NCBI GenBank assembly: GCA_017545365.1
Contig: JAFWOP010000173.1
Span: 1 to 5,681, forward strand
Source: Bacteroidales bacterium
GTDB taxonomy: Bacteria > Bacteroidota > Bacteroidia > Bacteroidales > P3
Length of the DNA: 5,681 nucleotides
Direction of reading: 5' to 3'
Shown: positions 1 to 5,099 of the stretch, one piece after another
Layout of the letters: each line of letters starts with the position of its first letter
How positions within the stretch are numbered: position 1 is the first letter of the stretch
Translations under genes and position numbers: made by a program
Notes under the pieces: generated by a model
Databases searched by the model: none
What the model was told of the DNA's origin: nothing
What the model saw: the letters and a program-made list of their open reading frames with translations, nothing else

Positions 1-299
1 TTATTGACGGCGGTTTCAGCGAAGCCTACCACAAGGAAACGGGTATCGCTGGCTATACGCTAGTCTATCACTCGCGCGGCTTCCAGCTGGTGCAACACGA
101 ACCGTTCATGAACGTGCGCGATGCCATCCAGCGCGGTATCGACATCAAGTCTACCACCCAACTGGTTGAACTCTCGGCGCAACGCATGCTTGTTGCAGAC
201 ACCGACAAAGGTACCGAACTACGTTCGCAGATTGACGACCTGCGCGAACTGCTCTATGCCTACCGTCATGGCATCCTGAAAGAGAAAAATAAAGTCTGA
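1..299 (+). CDS. fbp: Fructose-1,6-bisphosphatase class III, C-terminal fragment (5' end outside window)
   Basis: This is the last 98 residues of a protein whose first complete codon in the window is at 3; the stop is TGA at 297-299. The visible part reads IDGGFSEAYHKETGIAGYTL and continues through QLVQHEPF, a DIKSTTQLVE segment and a helical tail with DTDKGTELRSQIDDLREL before ending in GILKEKNKV. This matches from memory the C-terminus of the large (about 650-residue) manganese-dependent FBPases of Firmicutes and Bacteroidota, which hydrolyse fructose-1,6-bisphosphate to fructose-6-phosphate in cytoplasmic gluconeogenesis. A GTG at 90 could serve as a start on paper, but the frame is open to the window edge and the conserved IDGGFS segment lies upstream, so it is internal. 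folK follows after 23 bases with no terminator between, so co-transcription is possible. The catalytic phosphatase motifs lie outside the window. Confidence 0.85.
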   Translation, partial: IDGGFSEAYHKETGIAGYTLVYHSRGFQLVQHEPFMNVRDAIQRGIDIKSTTQLVELSAQRMLVADTDKGTELRSQIDDLRELLYAYRHGILKEKNKV

Positions 300-322
300 C
301 CTACCTCACTCACACCCTTAAC

Positions 323-676
323 ATGCCCCAGGTCATCATTGCTCTCGGTTCCAACTGCCATCAGTCAGCCCACATCCAGTGGGCCGCTCAACGTCTGGCC
401 CGCTGCCTTGACGACCTGCGTTTCAGCCGCAGGCTTTGGACGGCCGACATCCACGGCAGCGGAGCACAGTACATGAACTGTCTGGCCATAGGCGTCACGT
501 TCCTGAATGCTGAACGTCTGCAACAGGAACTCAAAGCCATCGAGTCCGAGACCGGCCGTACGCCAGGACGGGTAACCATCGACCTTGACCTCATGCTCTA
601 CGACGACCTGCGCTACCACGAGCGAGACTGGCCCCGTCCTTACATCCAGCAACTCATCACCGACATCCAGCCATAA
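323..676 (+). CDS. folK: Compact 2-amino-4-hydroxy-6-hydroxymethyldihydropteridine pyrophosphokinase (HPPK)
   Basis: A 117-residue protein that would transfer pyrophosphate from ATP to 6-hydroxymethyl-7,8-dihydropterin in cytoplasmic folate synthesis. Visible family marks are the N-terminal IIALGSN (residues 5-11), the pterin-pocket pair Y50 and N52 in AQYMN, E74 and R79 before the catalytic loop, and the Mg-binding aspartates D87 and D89 in TIDLDLMLY. The usual family length is about 160. By eye, the arginine-rich loop (E. coli residues 82-92) is reduced to R79-R83 with no tryptophan. The C-terminal part stops after WPRPYIQQL, where PY replaces the usual PH, and the PL.EI.P segment is absent. 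I recall similar short HPPKs from Prevotella relatives, so this is probably an intact variant and not a truncation. The ATG at 323 sits just before the glycine-serine motif and has no clear Shine-Dalgarno. The stop lies inside copy 1 of a 20-bp tandem repeat. Confidence 0.82.
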   Translation: MPQVIIALGSNCHQSAHIQWAAQRLARCLDDLRFSRRLWTADIHGSGAQYMNCLAIGVTFLNAERLQQELKAIESETGRTPGRVTIDLDLMLYDDLRYHERDWPRPYIQQLITDIQP

Positions 677-710
677 AGCGAACCAGCCTGCCATGAAGCG
701 AACCAACCTG
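671..710 (+). repeat. 20-bp tandem duplication across the folK stop and peptidase start
   Basis: Copy 1 is 671-690 and copy 2 is 691-710. They are directly adjacent and match at 18 of 20 positions. Copy 1 begins CCATAAAGCG and copy 2 begins CCATGAAGCG; the other difference is AGCCTG against AACCTG. Copy 1 supplies the folK stop (TAA, 674-676). Copy 2 supplies the start of the M64 gene (ATG, 693-695). With only one copy of the copy-2 type, the folK frame would read CCA TGA and overlap the ATG as ATGA, so the arrangement looks like a former 4-base overlap split by replication slippage (inference). Confidence 0.85.
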
Positions 711-1916
711 TTACTGCTTGCCCTGACAGCCATCCTGTCGTTGTCTGCCCAGTCGTTCAGCCGTCATTTCTGCGACTCTACGCTACGGCTGGACTATGTC
801 TTTGCCGGCGACACCTCGTCACAGCACATATTCGTTGACGCTTTATCCATGACCCCCCACTGGTATGGCAGGCGACAGCGCCTGTCCGAGCTGCCGCTAC
901 GTGGCAACGGCCAACTCACCGTCACCGACTCGCTGACCGGCGACACACTGTACAGGCACTCCTTCTCCACGCTCTTCCAGGAGTGGCTGGCTACCGACGA
1001 AGCAAGACACACTGCCCGCTCTTTCGAGAATGTCTTCCTCATACCCTACCCCCGTCAGACAGTCTTCGTTACCGTCGAACTGTATGACTACCACAACCGC
1101 GTGATGGCAAGCACCCACCACGAGGTGTCACCGCACGACATTCTCATCCGTCATCCCAAGACACGGACGCCGTACCTGACGCTGCAACAGGCCTCCGATA
1201 CTTGCCGCTGTATCCATATCGCCTTCGTGGCCGAGGGCTACACCGAATCGCAGATGCTCCAGTTCCTCGACGACTGCCGTTCGGCAATGGATGCCCTGTT
1301 CCGCCACGAGCCTTTCACATCAATGCAGCAGCGCTTCAACATCGTCGCCGTATGCTCCCCGTCCGAAGAAAGCGACGTCAGCCAGCCGGGCAAGGGTATC
1401 TGGCGCAACACGGCACTCGACTCCCACTTCGACACCTTCTACAGTGAGCGCTACCTCACCACGCTGCACCTGAAACAGCTGCACGACATCCTGAGTGCCG
1501 TACCCTACGAGCATGTCATCATCCTGGCAAACACCAGCCACTACGGCGGCGGAGGTATCTATAACTCCTACAACCTCTGCTACACGCGCGGACAGCATTT
1601 CCGTCCCGTTGTCGTACATGAGTTCGGACACTCCTTCGGCGGTCTGGGCGACGAGTACCCCTGCGGTGATGACGCCCCGATGTATTTTGCCGATACTGAG
1701 CCCTGGGAGCCCAATCTCACCACCCACCCTGACCGGCCTAAATGGCAGGCACTCATCGATGCTGGAGCGGCAGGCATCGTTGAGGGCGGCGGCTATCTAT
1801 CCAAAGGTGTCTGGCGACCCTGCCCGGACTGCCGCATGCGTACCAACGAGCATCCCGACTTCTGTCCCGTATGCCAGCAGGCCCTGCGCAGTCTCATCGA
1901 CTTCTACACGGAGTAA
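693..1916 (+). CDS. Secreted M64-family metallopeptidase (IgA-peptidase M64 type)
   Basis: A 407-residue protein. The N-terminus MKRTNLLLLALTAILSLSA is a clear signal peptide, with likely cleavage after A19 (SLSA/QS), so the product is probably periplasmic or exported. Residues from about 20 to 150 look like the beta-rich N-terminal domain of Bacteroidota M64 proteins (recognition by memory). The catalytic domain follows, with YGGGGIYN from residue 284 and the zinc site HEFGHSFGGLGDEY at 309-322: H309 and H313 are zinc ligands, E310 is the general base, and a downstream acidic residue (D320 or E321) is probably the third ligand. The C-terminal end has CPDC (377-380) and CPVC (391-394), a C-x2-C-x10-C-x2-C pattern that could be a small metal or disulfide site. 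The family includes clostridial IgA proteases, but the substrate here cannot be told from sequence. The frame is open back to 585, but the signal peptide fixes the start at 693. No promoter is seen directly upstream, so it probably reads through from folK. Confidence 0.85.
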   Translation: MKRTNLLLLALTAILSLSAQSFSRHFCDSTLRLDYVFAGDTSSQHIFVDALSMTPHWYGRRQRLSELPLRGNGQLTVTDSLTGDTLYRHSFSTLFQEWLATDEARHTARSFENVFLIPYPRQTVFVTVELYDYHNRVMASTHHEVSPHDILIRHPKTRTPYLTLQQASDTCRCIHIAFVAEGYTESQMLQFLDDCRSAMDALFRHEPFTSMQQRFNIVAVCSPSEESDVSQPGKGIWRNTALDSHFDTFYSERYLTTLHLKQLHDILSAVPYEHVIILANTSHYGGGGIYNSYNLCYTRGQHFRPVVVHEFGHSFGGLGDEYPCGDDAPMYFADTEPWEPNLTTHPDRPKWQALIDAGAAGIVEGGGYLSKGVWRPCPDCRMRTNEHPDFCPVCQQALRSLIDFYTE

Positions 1917-1933
1917 AATATTCCCCGTTTTGT

Positions 1934-1964
1934 TTTGTCATTTGGAACTTTTGTTGTATATTTG
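1934..1964 (+). promoter_or_regulatory. Bacteroidota-type promoter for ansA
   Basis: A -33 box TTTG at 1934-1937 and a -7 box TATATTTG at 1957-1964 are separated by 19 bases, an exact fit to the phylum sigma factor pattern TTTG / TAnnTTTG. By the usual geometry transcription would begin near 1968, only about four bases before the ansA ATG at 1972. It lies in the 55-base gap after the M64 stop, where I see no terminator. Confidence 0.8.
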
Positions 1965-1971
1965 CACCAAT

Positions 1972-3003
1972 ATGCAATCTAAGGTCCTACTCATCTATAC
2001 CGGCGGAACCATCGGCATGAACCGTAATCCGCACACAGGTGCCCTCGAGCCTTTCGACTTCGAGCACTTGCTGCACAACGTGCCCGAGCTGAAGCAGTTC
2101 GACATGCAGATTGATACCTACCAGTTCCAGCCGCCCATCGACTCCAGCGACATGTCGCCGGCATTGTGGATTGACCTGAGCCACGTCATTGCCGACCACT
2201 ATGCCAACTACGACGGCTTCGTCGTGCTACACGGCACCGACACCATGTCCTACACCGCCTCAGCCATTTCATACATGATGGAGAACCTGACAAAACCAAT
2301 CATCTTCACCGGTTCCCAGCTGCCCATCGGCCAGCTGCGCACCGACGGAAAAGAGAACCTGATAACGTCCATCGAGATGGCAGCTGCAAAGGGGGCCGAC
2401 GGCCGTTCCCTCATACCCGAGGTGGGCATCTATTTCAACGGCCACCTGTTGCGCGGTAACCGCACCACGAAGCAGAGTGCCGACGAGTTCAATGCCTTCG
2501 AATCGTTCAACTTCCCGCACCTAGCCGATGCTGGCGTCAACATCACCTACCACCACGAACGTATACTGAAACCCGACTTCACCCGTCCTATGGTGCCCCA
2601 CTTCCGACTCGACAACAACGTCATTATCTTCTCGCTGTTCCCCGGCATCCGCGAAGACCTCATCCGCCACATTATCCACACTCCGAACCTGAAGGCCATC
2701 GTGATGCGTACCTTCGGCTCAGGCAACGCCCCCCAGAGTCCGTGGCTGCTCTCTGCCCTGCGCGAGGGGACGAGCCACGGCAAGGTCATCGTCAATATCA
2801 GCCAGTGTATGCAGGGCTGCGTCGCGATGAACCGCTACGACACGGGCTATCACCTGAAGGAGGCAGGTGTGGTCAGTGGCTACGACTCGACTGTGGAAAG
2901 TGCCGTCACCAAGCTCATGTTCCTCCAGTCGCGCTACGACGATCCGGAGACCGTGCGCGCCATGATGAACCGAAGCATCCGCGGTGAAATCACGCTCCCG
3001 TAG
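1972..3003 (+). CDS. ansA: Type I (cytoplasmic) L-asparaginase
   Basis: A 343-residue protein hydrolysing L-asparagine to aspartate and ammonia in the cytoplasm; no signal peptide. It aligns over its whole length with E. coli AnsA (338 residues) as I recall it. Visible active-site motifs are YTGGTIGM (9-16, nucleophile T13), DSSDM (57-61, substrate-binding S59/D60 region), HGTDTM (87-92, catalytic pair T89-D90) and RGNRTTK (161-167, catalytic K167). T166 and C279 (in NISQCMQG) correspond to the residues reported to form the allosteric asparagine site of E. coli AnsA (Thr162 and Cys273), so allosteric control is likely retained. The frame is open upstream to 1495 inside the M64 gene, but that is a GC-rich shadow; homology begins at MQSKVLLIYTGG. 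No Shine-Dalgarno is present and the promoter sits almost on the ATG. The gene ends TLP-TAG, next to a degenerate repeat. Confidence 0.93.
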   Translation: MQSKVLLIYTGGTIGMNRNPHTGALEPFDFEHLLHNVPELKQFDMQIDTYQFQPPIDSSDMSPALWIDLSHVIADHYANYDGFVVLHGTDTMSYTASAISYMMENLTKPIIFTGSQLPIGQLRTDGKENLITSIEMAAAKGADGRSLIPEVGIYFNGHLLRGNRTTKQSADEFNAFESFNFPHLADAGVNITYHHERILKPDFTRPMVPHFRLDNNVIIFSLFPGIREDLIRHIIHTPNLKAIVMRTFGSGNAPQSPWLLSALREGTSHGKVIVNISQCMQGCVAMNRYDTGYHLKEAGVVSGYDSTVESAVTKLMFLQSRYDDPETVRAMMNRSIRGEITLP

Positions 3004-3034
3004 AAAGGGAATCATCCGTGATTCGCTCCCGTAG
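2976..3034 (+). repeat. Degenerate duplication of the ansA 3' end, with a small hairpin
   Basis: CGCTCCCGTAG occurs at 2993-3003 (the last codons and stop of ansA) and again at 3024-3034. Each copy is preceded by CATCCG (2976-2981 and 3013-3018), with a shorter middle in the second copy. This looks like an old duplication of the gene end that later lost about 6 bases. The second copy helps form a perfect inverted repeat, GAATCA (3009-3014), TCCG loop, TGATTC (3019-3024). There is no T-run after it, so it is at best a weak or factor-dependent end for ansA transcripts. Confidence 0.55.
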
Positions 3035-3108
3035 CCTGGAGGCCATTCACCCCTCGCTTTCCCCCGACAATCGTTTTTTATTATCTAACCAAAAAATACA
3101 AACGCTTT

Positions 3109-3651
3109 ATGAAAGAACTGAAAGGAACAAAAACAGAGAAAAACCTGCAGGAAGCATTTGCAGGTGAGTCCATGGCCCGCAACAAGTACACCTACTGGGC
3201 TTCCAAGGCCAAGAAAGACGGATTCGTCCAAATTGCCGCCATCTTTGAAGAGACTGCCGCCAACGAGAAGGAGCATGCCAAAATGTGGTTCAAACTCTTA
3301 GAGGGTGGTGCCATCAAGGACACGGCATCCAACCTTGAGGCTGCAGCCGGCGGTGAGAACTTTGAGTGGACTGACATGTATGCCCGCATGGCTAGGGAGG
3401 CTCGCGAGGAAGGTTTTGACGAAATTGCTGAGAAATTCGAGGGCGTAGCAGCCATCGAGAAAGCCCATGAGGAGCGTTACCGCAAGCTGTTGGACAACGT
3501 CAACAAGGAGCGTGTGTTCTCCAAGGACGGCGATGTCATCTGGCAGTGTGCCAATTGCGGCCATATCGTCATCGGCCAGAAGGCTCCCGACGTCTGTCCC
3601 GTCTGCGACCACCCGCAGGCATACTTCCAAATCAAGGCCGAGAACTACTAA
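3109..3651 (+). CDS. rbr: Rubrerythrin (diiron peroxidase with C-terminal rubredoxin domain)
   Basis: A 180-residue cytoplasmic protein, close to the usual length (about 190). In anaerobes rubrerythrin reduces hydrogen peroxide to water, with electrons passing through its rubredoxin domain. The N-terminal ferritin-like four-helix domain covers residues 1 to about 135 and carries the expected iron ligands by alignment from memory with Desulfovibrio rubrerythrin: E20 in FAGES, E53 and H56 in NEKEH, E83 and E86 in GENFEW, and E117 and H120 in IEKAH. The C-terminal rubredoxin-like domain has C147-x2-C150 (CANC) and C163-x2-C166 (CPVC). The start at 3109 gives the typical [13 protein letters not shown] opening. 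No TAnnTTTG promoter or Shine-Dalgarno is visible in the 105-base gap before it; the last 45 bases are A/T-rich. It stands alone, with a strong terminator 30 bases after the stop. Induction by oxygen or peroxide is common in the family but is not shown here. Confidence 0.95.
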   Translation: MKELKGTKTEKNLQEAFAGESMARNKYTYWASKAKKDGFVQIAAIFEETAANEKEHAKMWFKLLEGGAIKDTASNLEAAAGGENFEWTDMYARMAREAREEGFDEIAEKFEGVAAIEKAHEERYRKLLDNVNKERVFSKDGDVIWQCANCGHIVIGQKAPDVCPVCDHPQAYFQIKAENY

Positions 3652-3681
3652 CGGCATTCATTGTTGGATATTACCAAATAG

Positions 3682-3717
3682 AGAAGGGGGGAACACTTTG
3701 TTACTCCCCTTCTTTTT
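3682..3717 (+). terminator. Intrinsic terminator after rubrerythrin
   Basis: Stem 3682-3691 pairs with 3704-3713 (AGAAGGGG against CCCCTTCT, plus one G-U and one G-C pair at the loop end), with a 12-base loop. It runs straight into TTTTT at 3713-3717. Confidence 0.9.
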
Positions 3718-4000
3718 AGTTGTATTTGTTTGAACAGATGTCTCTCTGTATATAATAAAGGGATAGGTTGATGAAGTCGTGTTACGGCTTCGAGCCATTT
3801 TCCGTTTCAAACAAAATTCCAGAAAGACCCAAAGAAAACAAGCCTTTCAATCTTATGGAGTACAGGTTGTAAATAATAATTGTACTTAACTAACATTTAT
3901 CAAATTTAATCGTTTGCACAACAAATTGTGTAATAAAACCATAGAAAATTTGGTTTGTGTGGGAGCACGGAAAAATAATTTGAAAATAGTCTGGAAATAA
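3718..4000. other. AT-rich intergenic stretch with small inverted repeats, no gene seen
   Basis: No credible coding frame is visible on either strand and no exact TAnnTTTG promoter lies on the plus strand here. It holds a 5-bp inverted repeat ACAGA/TCTGT (3734-3749). It also holds a 7-bp hairpin GAAGTCG/CGGCTTC (3773-3791, one G-U pair, loop TGTTA), followed nine bases later by a short T-rich run. The sequence becomes markedly A/T-rich after about 3800. Two copies of AAATAATTTG lie at 3973-3982 and 3995-4004, the second running into the next promoter. Confidence 0.5.
3914..3933. promoter_or_regulatory. Operator-like inverted repeat
   Basis: TTGCACAA (3914-3921) and TTGTGTAA (3926-3933) are inverted copies matching at 7 of 8 positions around CAAA. 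The size and symmetry resemble a dimeric regulator site, about 90 bases upstream of the candidate small RNA promoter. It matches neither the FNR nor the CRP consensus, and the binding protein is unknown. Confidence 0.25.
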
Positions 4001-4032
4001 TTTGCATGTTAAAGAAAAAGATTGTAATTTTG
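4001..4032 (+). promoter_or_regulatory. Bacteroidota-type promoter for the candidate small RNA
   Basis: TTTG at 4001-4004 and TAATTTTG at 4025-4032 are separated by 20 bases, an exact match to the TTTG / TAnnTTTG pattern. Predicted start of transcription is near 4036. No protein gene begins within the following 300 bases, so the promoter appears dedicated to a non-coding transcript. Confidence 0.7.
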
Positions 4033-4035
4033 CAG

Positions 4036-4130
4036 CGTTATCCTGAAAACAATCTTTTTACCTTAAAAGAGGCTAATACCTATTGAAGATAAAAGCGATT
4101 GCCTGTGAGGGTCATCGCTTTATTATTTTC
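4036..4130 (+). ncRNA. Candidate small non-coding RNA bracketed by promoter and terminator
   Basis: About 90 bases lie between an exact phylum promoter (4001-4032) and an intrinsic-type terminator hairpin (4092-4121). A first hairpin TCTTTT/AAAAGA (4053-4058 with 4065-4070, six-base loop) is followed by an unpaired stretch GGCTAATACCTATTGAAGAT and then the terminator stem. No ATG-started frame of useful length is present. It lies 220 bases upstream of the rplU promoter. Described Bacteroidales RNA families such as the Bacteroidales-1 motif have the same promoter-plus-terminator layout and have been noted near ribosomal protein genes, but I cannot confirm membership by eye. Function is unknown. 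It could instead be an attenuated leader of the ribosomal operon, though that operon has its own promoter. Confidence 0.55.
4092..4129 (+). terminator. Terminator of the candidate small RNA
   Basis: AAAGCGAT (4092-4099) pairs perfectly with ATCGCTTT (4114-4121). The 14-base loop can form an inner CCT/AGG pairing. The stem is followed by TATTATTTT, an imperfect T-run. Confidence 0.7.
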
Positions 4131-4151
4131 CTGACAATCGAAGGACAAAAT

Positions 4152-4204
4152 GAGGCTCCCCCTATCATGCCTCTTGAACATGTATTGACAGTCTATATGT
4201 TCAA
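4152..4204. repeat. Two abutting inverted repeats upstream of the rplU promoter
   Basis: The first is GAGGC (4152-4156) with GCCTC (4169-4173), 12-base loop. The second starts at the very next base: TTGAACAT (4174-4181) with ATGTTCAA (4197-4204), perfect over 8 bp and extendable to 11 bp with one G-U pair, loop TTGACAGTC. The second is followed by A-rich sequence, so it is not a plus-strand terminator, and on the minus strand no T-run follows it. It ends 25 bases before the rplU -33 box, where a regulator could act. Confidence 0.5.
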
Positions 4205-4228
4205 AAAAACAAAATAATTTGGATTTTT

Positions 4229-4260
4229 TTTGGTTTTTTACTCGCTTTTTTGTACCTTTG
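4229..4260 (+). promoter_or_regulatory. Bacteroidota-type promoter of the rplU-rpmA operon
   Basis: TTTG at 4229-4232 and TACCTTTG at 4253-4260 are separated by 20 bases, an exact pattern match with the common TACCTTTGC form of the -7 box. The start of transcription is expected near 4264. The flanks are unusually rich in T runs. Confidence 0.85.
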
Positions 4261-4263
4261 CGC

Positions 4264-4349
4264 CCGATTTAGTCCGTGGTGGCTCAAGAAAGCTGTTGCA
4301 CGAAGCGACACGCCATGCGGAAAAACCCGTTAAACAATTAATAAAAACA
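4264..4349 (+). promoter_or_regulatory. Structured 5' leader of rplU
   Basis: About 85 bases lie between the predicted transcript start and the rplU ATG. A hairpin TGTTGC (4294-4299), loop ACGAA, GCGACA (4305-4310), with one G-U pair, is enclosed by an outer stem (4279-4283 with 4312-4316; TGGC/GCCA plus a G-U) leaving a 10-base internal bulge. The last 30 bases are A-rich and unstructured, with no Shine-Dalgarno. Ribosomal operons often carry leaders that bind their own protein. Autogenous control by L21 is a guess; I do not recognise this as a known leader family. Confidence 0.45.
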
Positions 4350-4667
4350 ATGTACGCAATTGTAGAAATCAACGGTCAACAGTTCAAGGCAGAGGAGGGC
4401 AAGAAGCTCTTCATCAACCACCTGAAGGATGTGGAAGCCGGAAAAACTGTTGAATTCGACAAGGTACTGCTTGTCGACAATGAAGGATCAGTACAGGTTG
4501 GTGCACCGACCGTAAGTGGTGCTAAGGTAGTATGCGAAGTGGTAAATCCGCTCGTAAAGGGTGAGAAGGTTATCGTTTTCAAGATGAAGCGTCGTAAGGA
4601 CTCTCGCAAGAAGAATGGTCACCGCCAGCAATACACCCAGGTTGAAGTTAAATCAGTAATCGCTTAA
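4350..4667 (+). CDS. rplU: 50S ribosomal protein L21
   Basis: A 105-residue protein, the normal length for L21, which binds 23S rRNA in the large subunit near L20. The opening [17 protein letters not shown] and the FDKVLLV segment are typical. The C-terminal signature spans [20 protein letters not shown] (residues 77-96), with the basic stretch and GHRQ core of the family. The frame is open upstream to 4230, but that extension would run through the promoter and leader, so the ATG at 4350 is the start. Translation seems to start from an A-rich leader (AATTAATAAAAACA) without a Shine-Dalgarno. rpmA follows after 20 bases, the standard bacterial arrangement. Confidence 0.97.
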   Translation: MYAIVEINGQQFKAEEGKKLFINHLKDVEAGKTVEFDKVLLVDNEGSVQVGAPTVSGAKVVCEVVNPLVKGEKVIVFKMKRRKDSRKKNGHRQQYTQVEVKSVIA

Positions 4668-4673
4668 AACGCA

Positions 4674-4679
4674 AGGAGG
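4674..4679 (+). promoter_or_regulatory. Strong Shine-Dalgarno for rpmA
   Basis: AGGAGG lies 8 bases before the rpmA ATG. It is worth noting because no other gene start in this window has a recognisable Shine-Dalgarno, in keeping with the weak use of that signal in Bacteroidota. Confidence 0.7.
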
Positions 4680-4687
4680 AACACATT

Positions 4688-4945
4688 ATGGCACATAAAA
4701 AAGGTGTAGGTAGTTCTAAGAACGGACGCGAGTCAGCTGCTCAGCGACTTGGCATCAAGATTTTCGGCGGTCAGAAGGTTGTTGCAGGAAACATTATTGT
4801 TCGTCAGCGTGGTTCCAAGCACAACGCAGGCAACAACGTGGCTATGGGTAAGGACGATACGCTCTACGCTCTGTGCGACGGAACTGTTGAGTTCCACAAG
4901 GGCAGACACGACAAGAGCTATGTTTCAGTAATCCCCGAAGCATAA
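4688..4945 (+). CDS. rpmA: 50S ribosomal protein L27
   Basis: An 85-residue protein, the usual length. L27 sits at the peptidyl transferase centre and its N-terminal tail reaches toward the P-site tRNA. It begins [16 protein letters not shown], the uncleaved form without the N-terminal extension known from Firmicutes, and carries the family signature [15 protein letters not shown] (residues 34-48). It is co-transcribed with rplU from the promoter at 4229-4260 and closed by a terminator 45 bases after the stop. Confidence 0.98.
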   Translation: MAHKKGVGSSKNGRESAAQRLGIKIFGGQKVVAGNIIVRQRGSKHNAGNNVAMGKDDTLYALCDGTVEFHKGRHDKSYVSVIPEA

Positions 4946-4989
4946 GGCCGAAGAGAACAAAAACAAATAATTTATTCCAAACAAACAAT

Positions 4990-5016
4990 AAAGGGAGCCT
5001 TTACCGGTTCCCTTTT
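4990..5016 (+). terminator. Intrinsic terminator of the rplU-rpmA operon
   Basis: AAAGGGAGCC (4990-4999) pairs with GGTTCCCTTT (5006-5015) over 10 bp with one G-U, loop TTTACC, ending in a short T-run (5013-5016). Confidence 0.88.
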
Positions 5017-5099
5017 ACTTTGCATATCCCCATCCGTGTCTTCGTACCCTACACTATAGTATCTACTGGAATAGGGGAGAATACTGAACAACAAGGCAC

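Noticed and set aside
585..692. In-frame extension of the M64 peptidase upstream into folK
   Set aside because: A complete signal peptide starts at 693. The extension overlaps folK out of frame and would place the signal peptide internally.
1495..1971. In-frame extension of ansA upstream to 1495, inside the M64 gene
   Set aside because: It lies in another frame of a well-supported gene, and type I asparaginase homology begins at the ATG at 1972.
3009..3024. GAATCA/TGATTC hairpin as an intrinsic terminator for ansA
   Set aside because: Only a 6-bp stem with no T-run after it; kept only as part of the repeat description.
365..3657. Long minus-strand open frames opposite folK, M64, ansA and rbr
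   Set aside because: They mirror GC-rich coding sequence, show no recognisable domains and have no promoters; treated as shadows.
3752..3760. TATAAT-like sequence (TATATAATA, ending near 3757) as a sigma-70 promoter
   Set aside because: Bacteroidota primary sigma uses TAnnTTTG. No matching -33 box or downstream gene supports a promoter here.
4174..4204. TTGAACAT/ATGTTCAA repeat as a terminator
   Set aside because: It is followed by A-rich sequence on the plus strand and by no T-run on the minus strand.
4230..4349. Upstream extension of rplU to 4230
   Set aside because: It would be translated across the promoter and leader. L21 proteins begin MYAIVE and have the length given by the 4350 start.
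3720..4350. Possible insertion sequence, CRISPR or phage remnant in the large gap
   Set aside because: No transposase-like frame, no regularly spaced direct repeats and no flanking duplications were seen.
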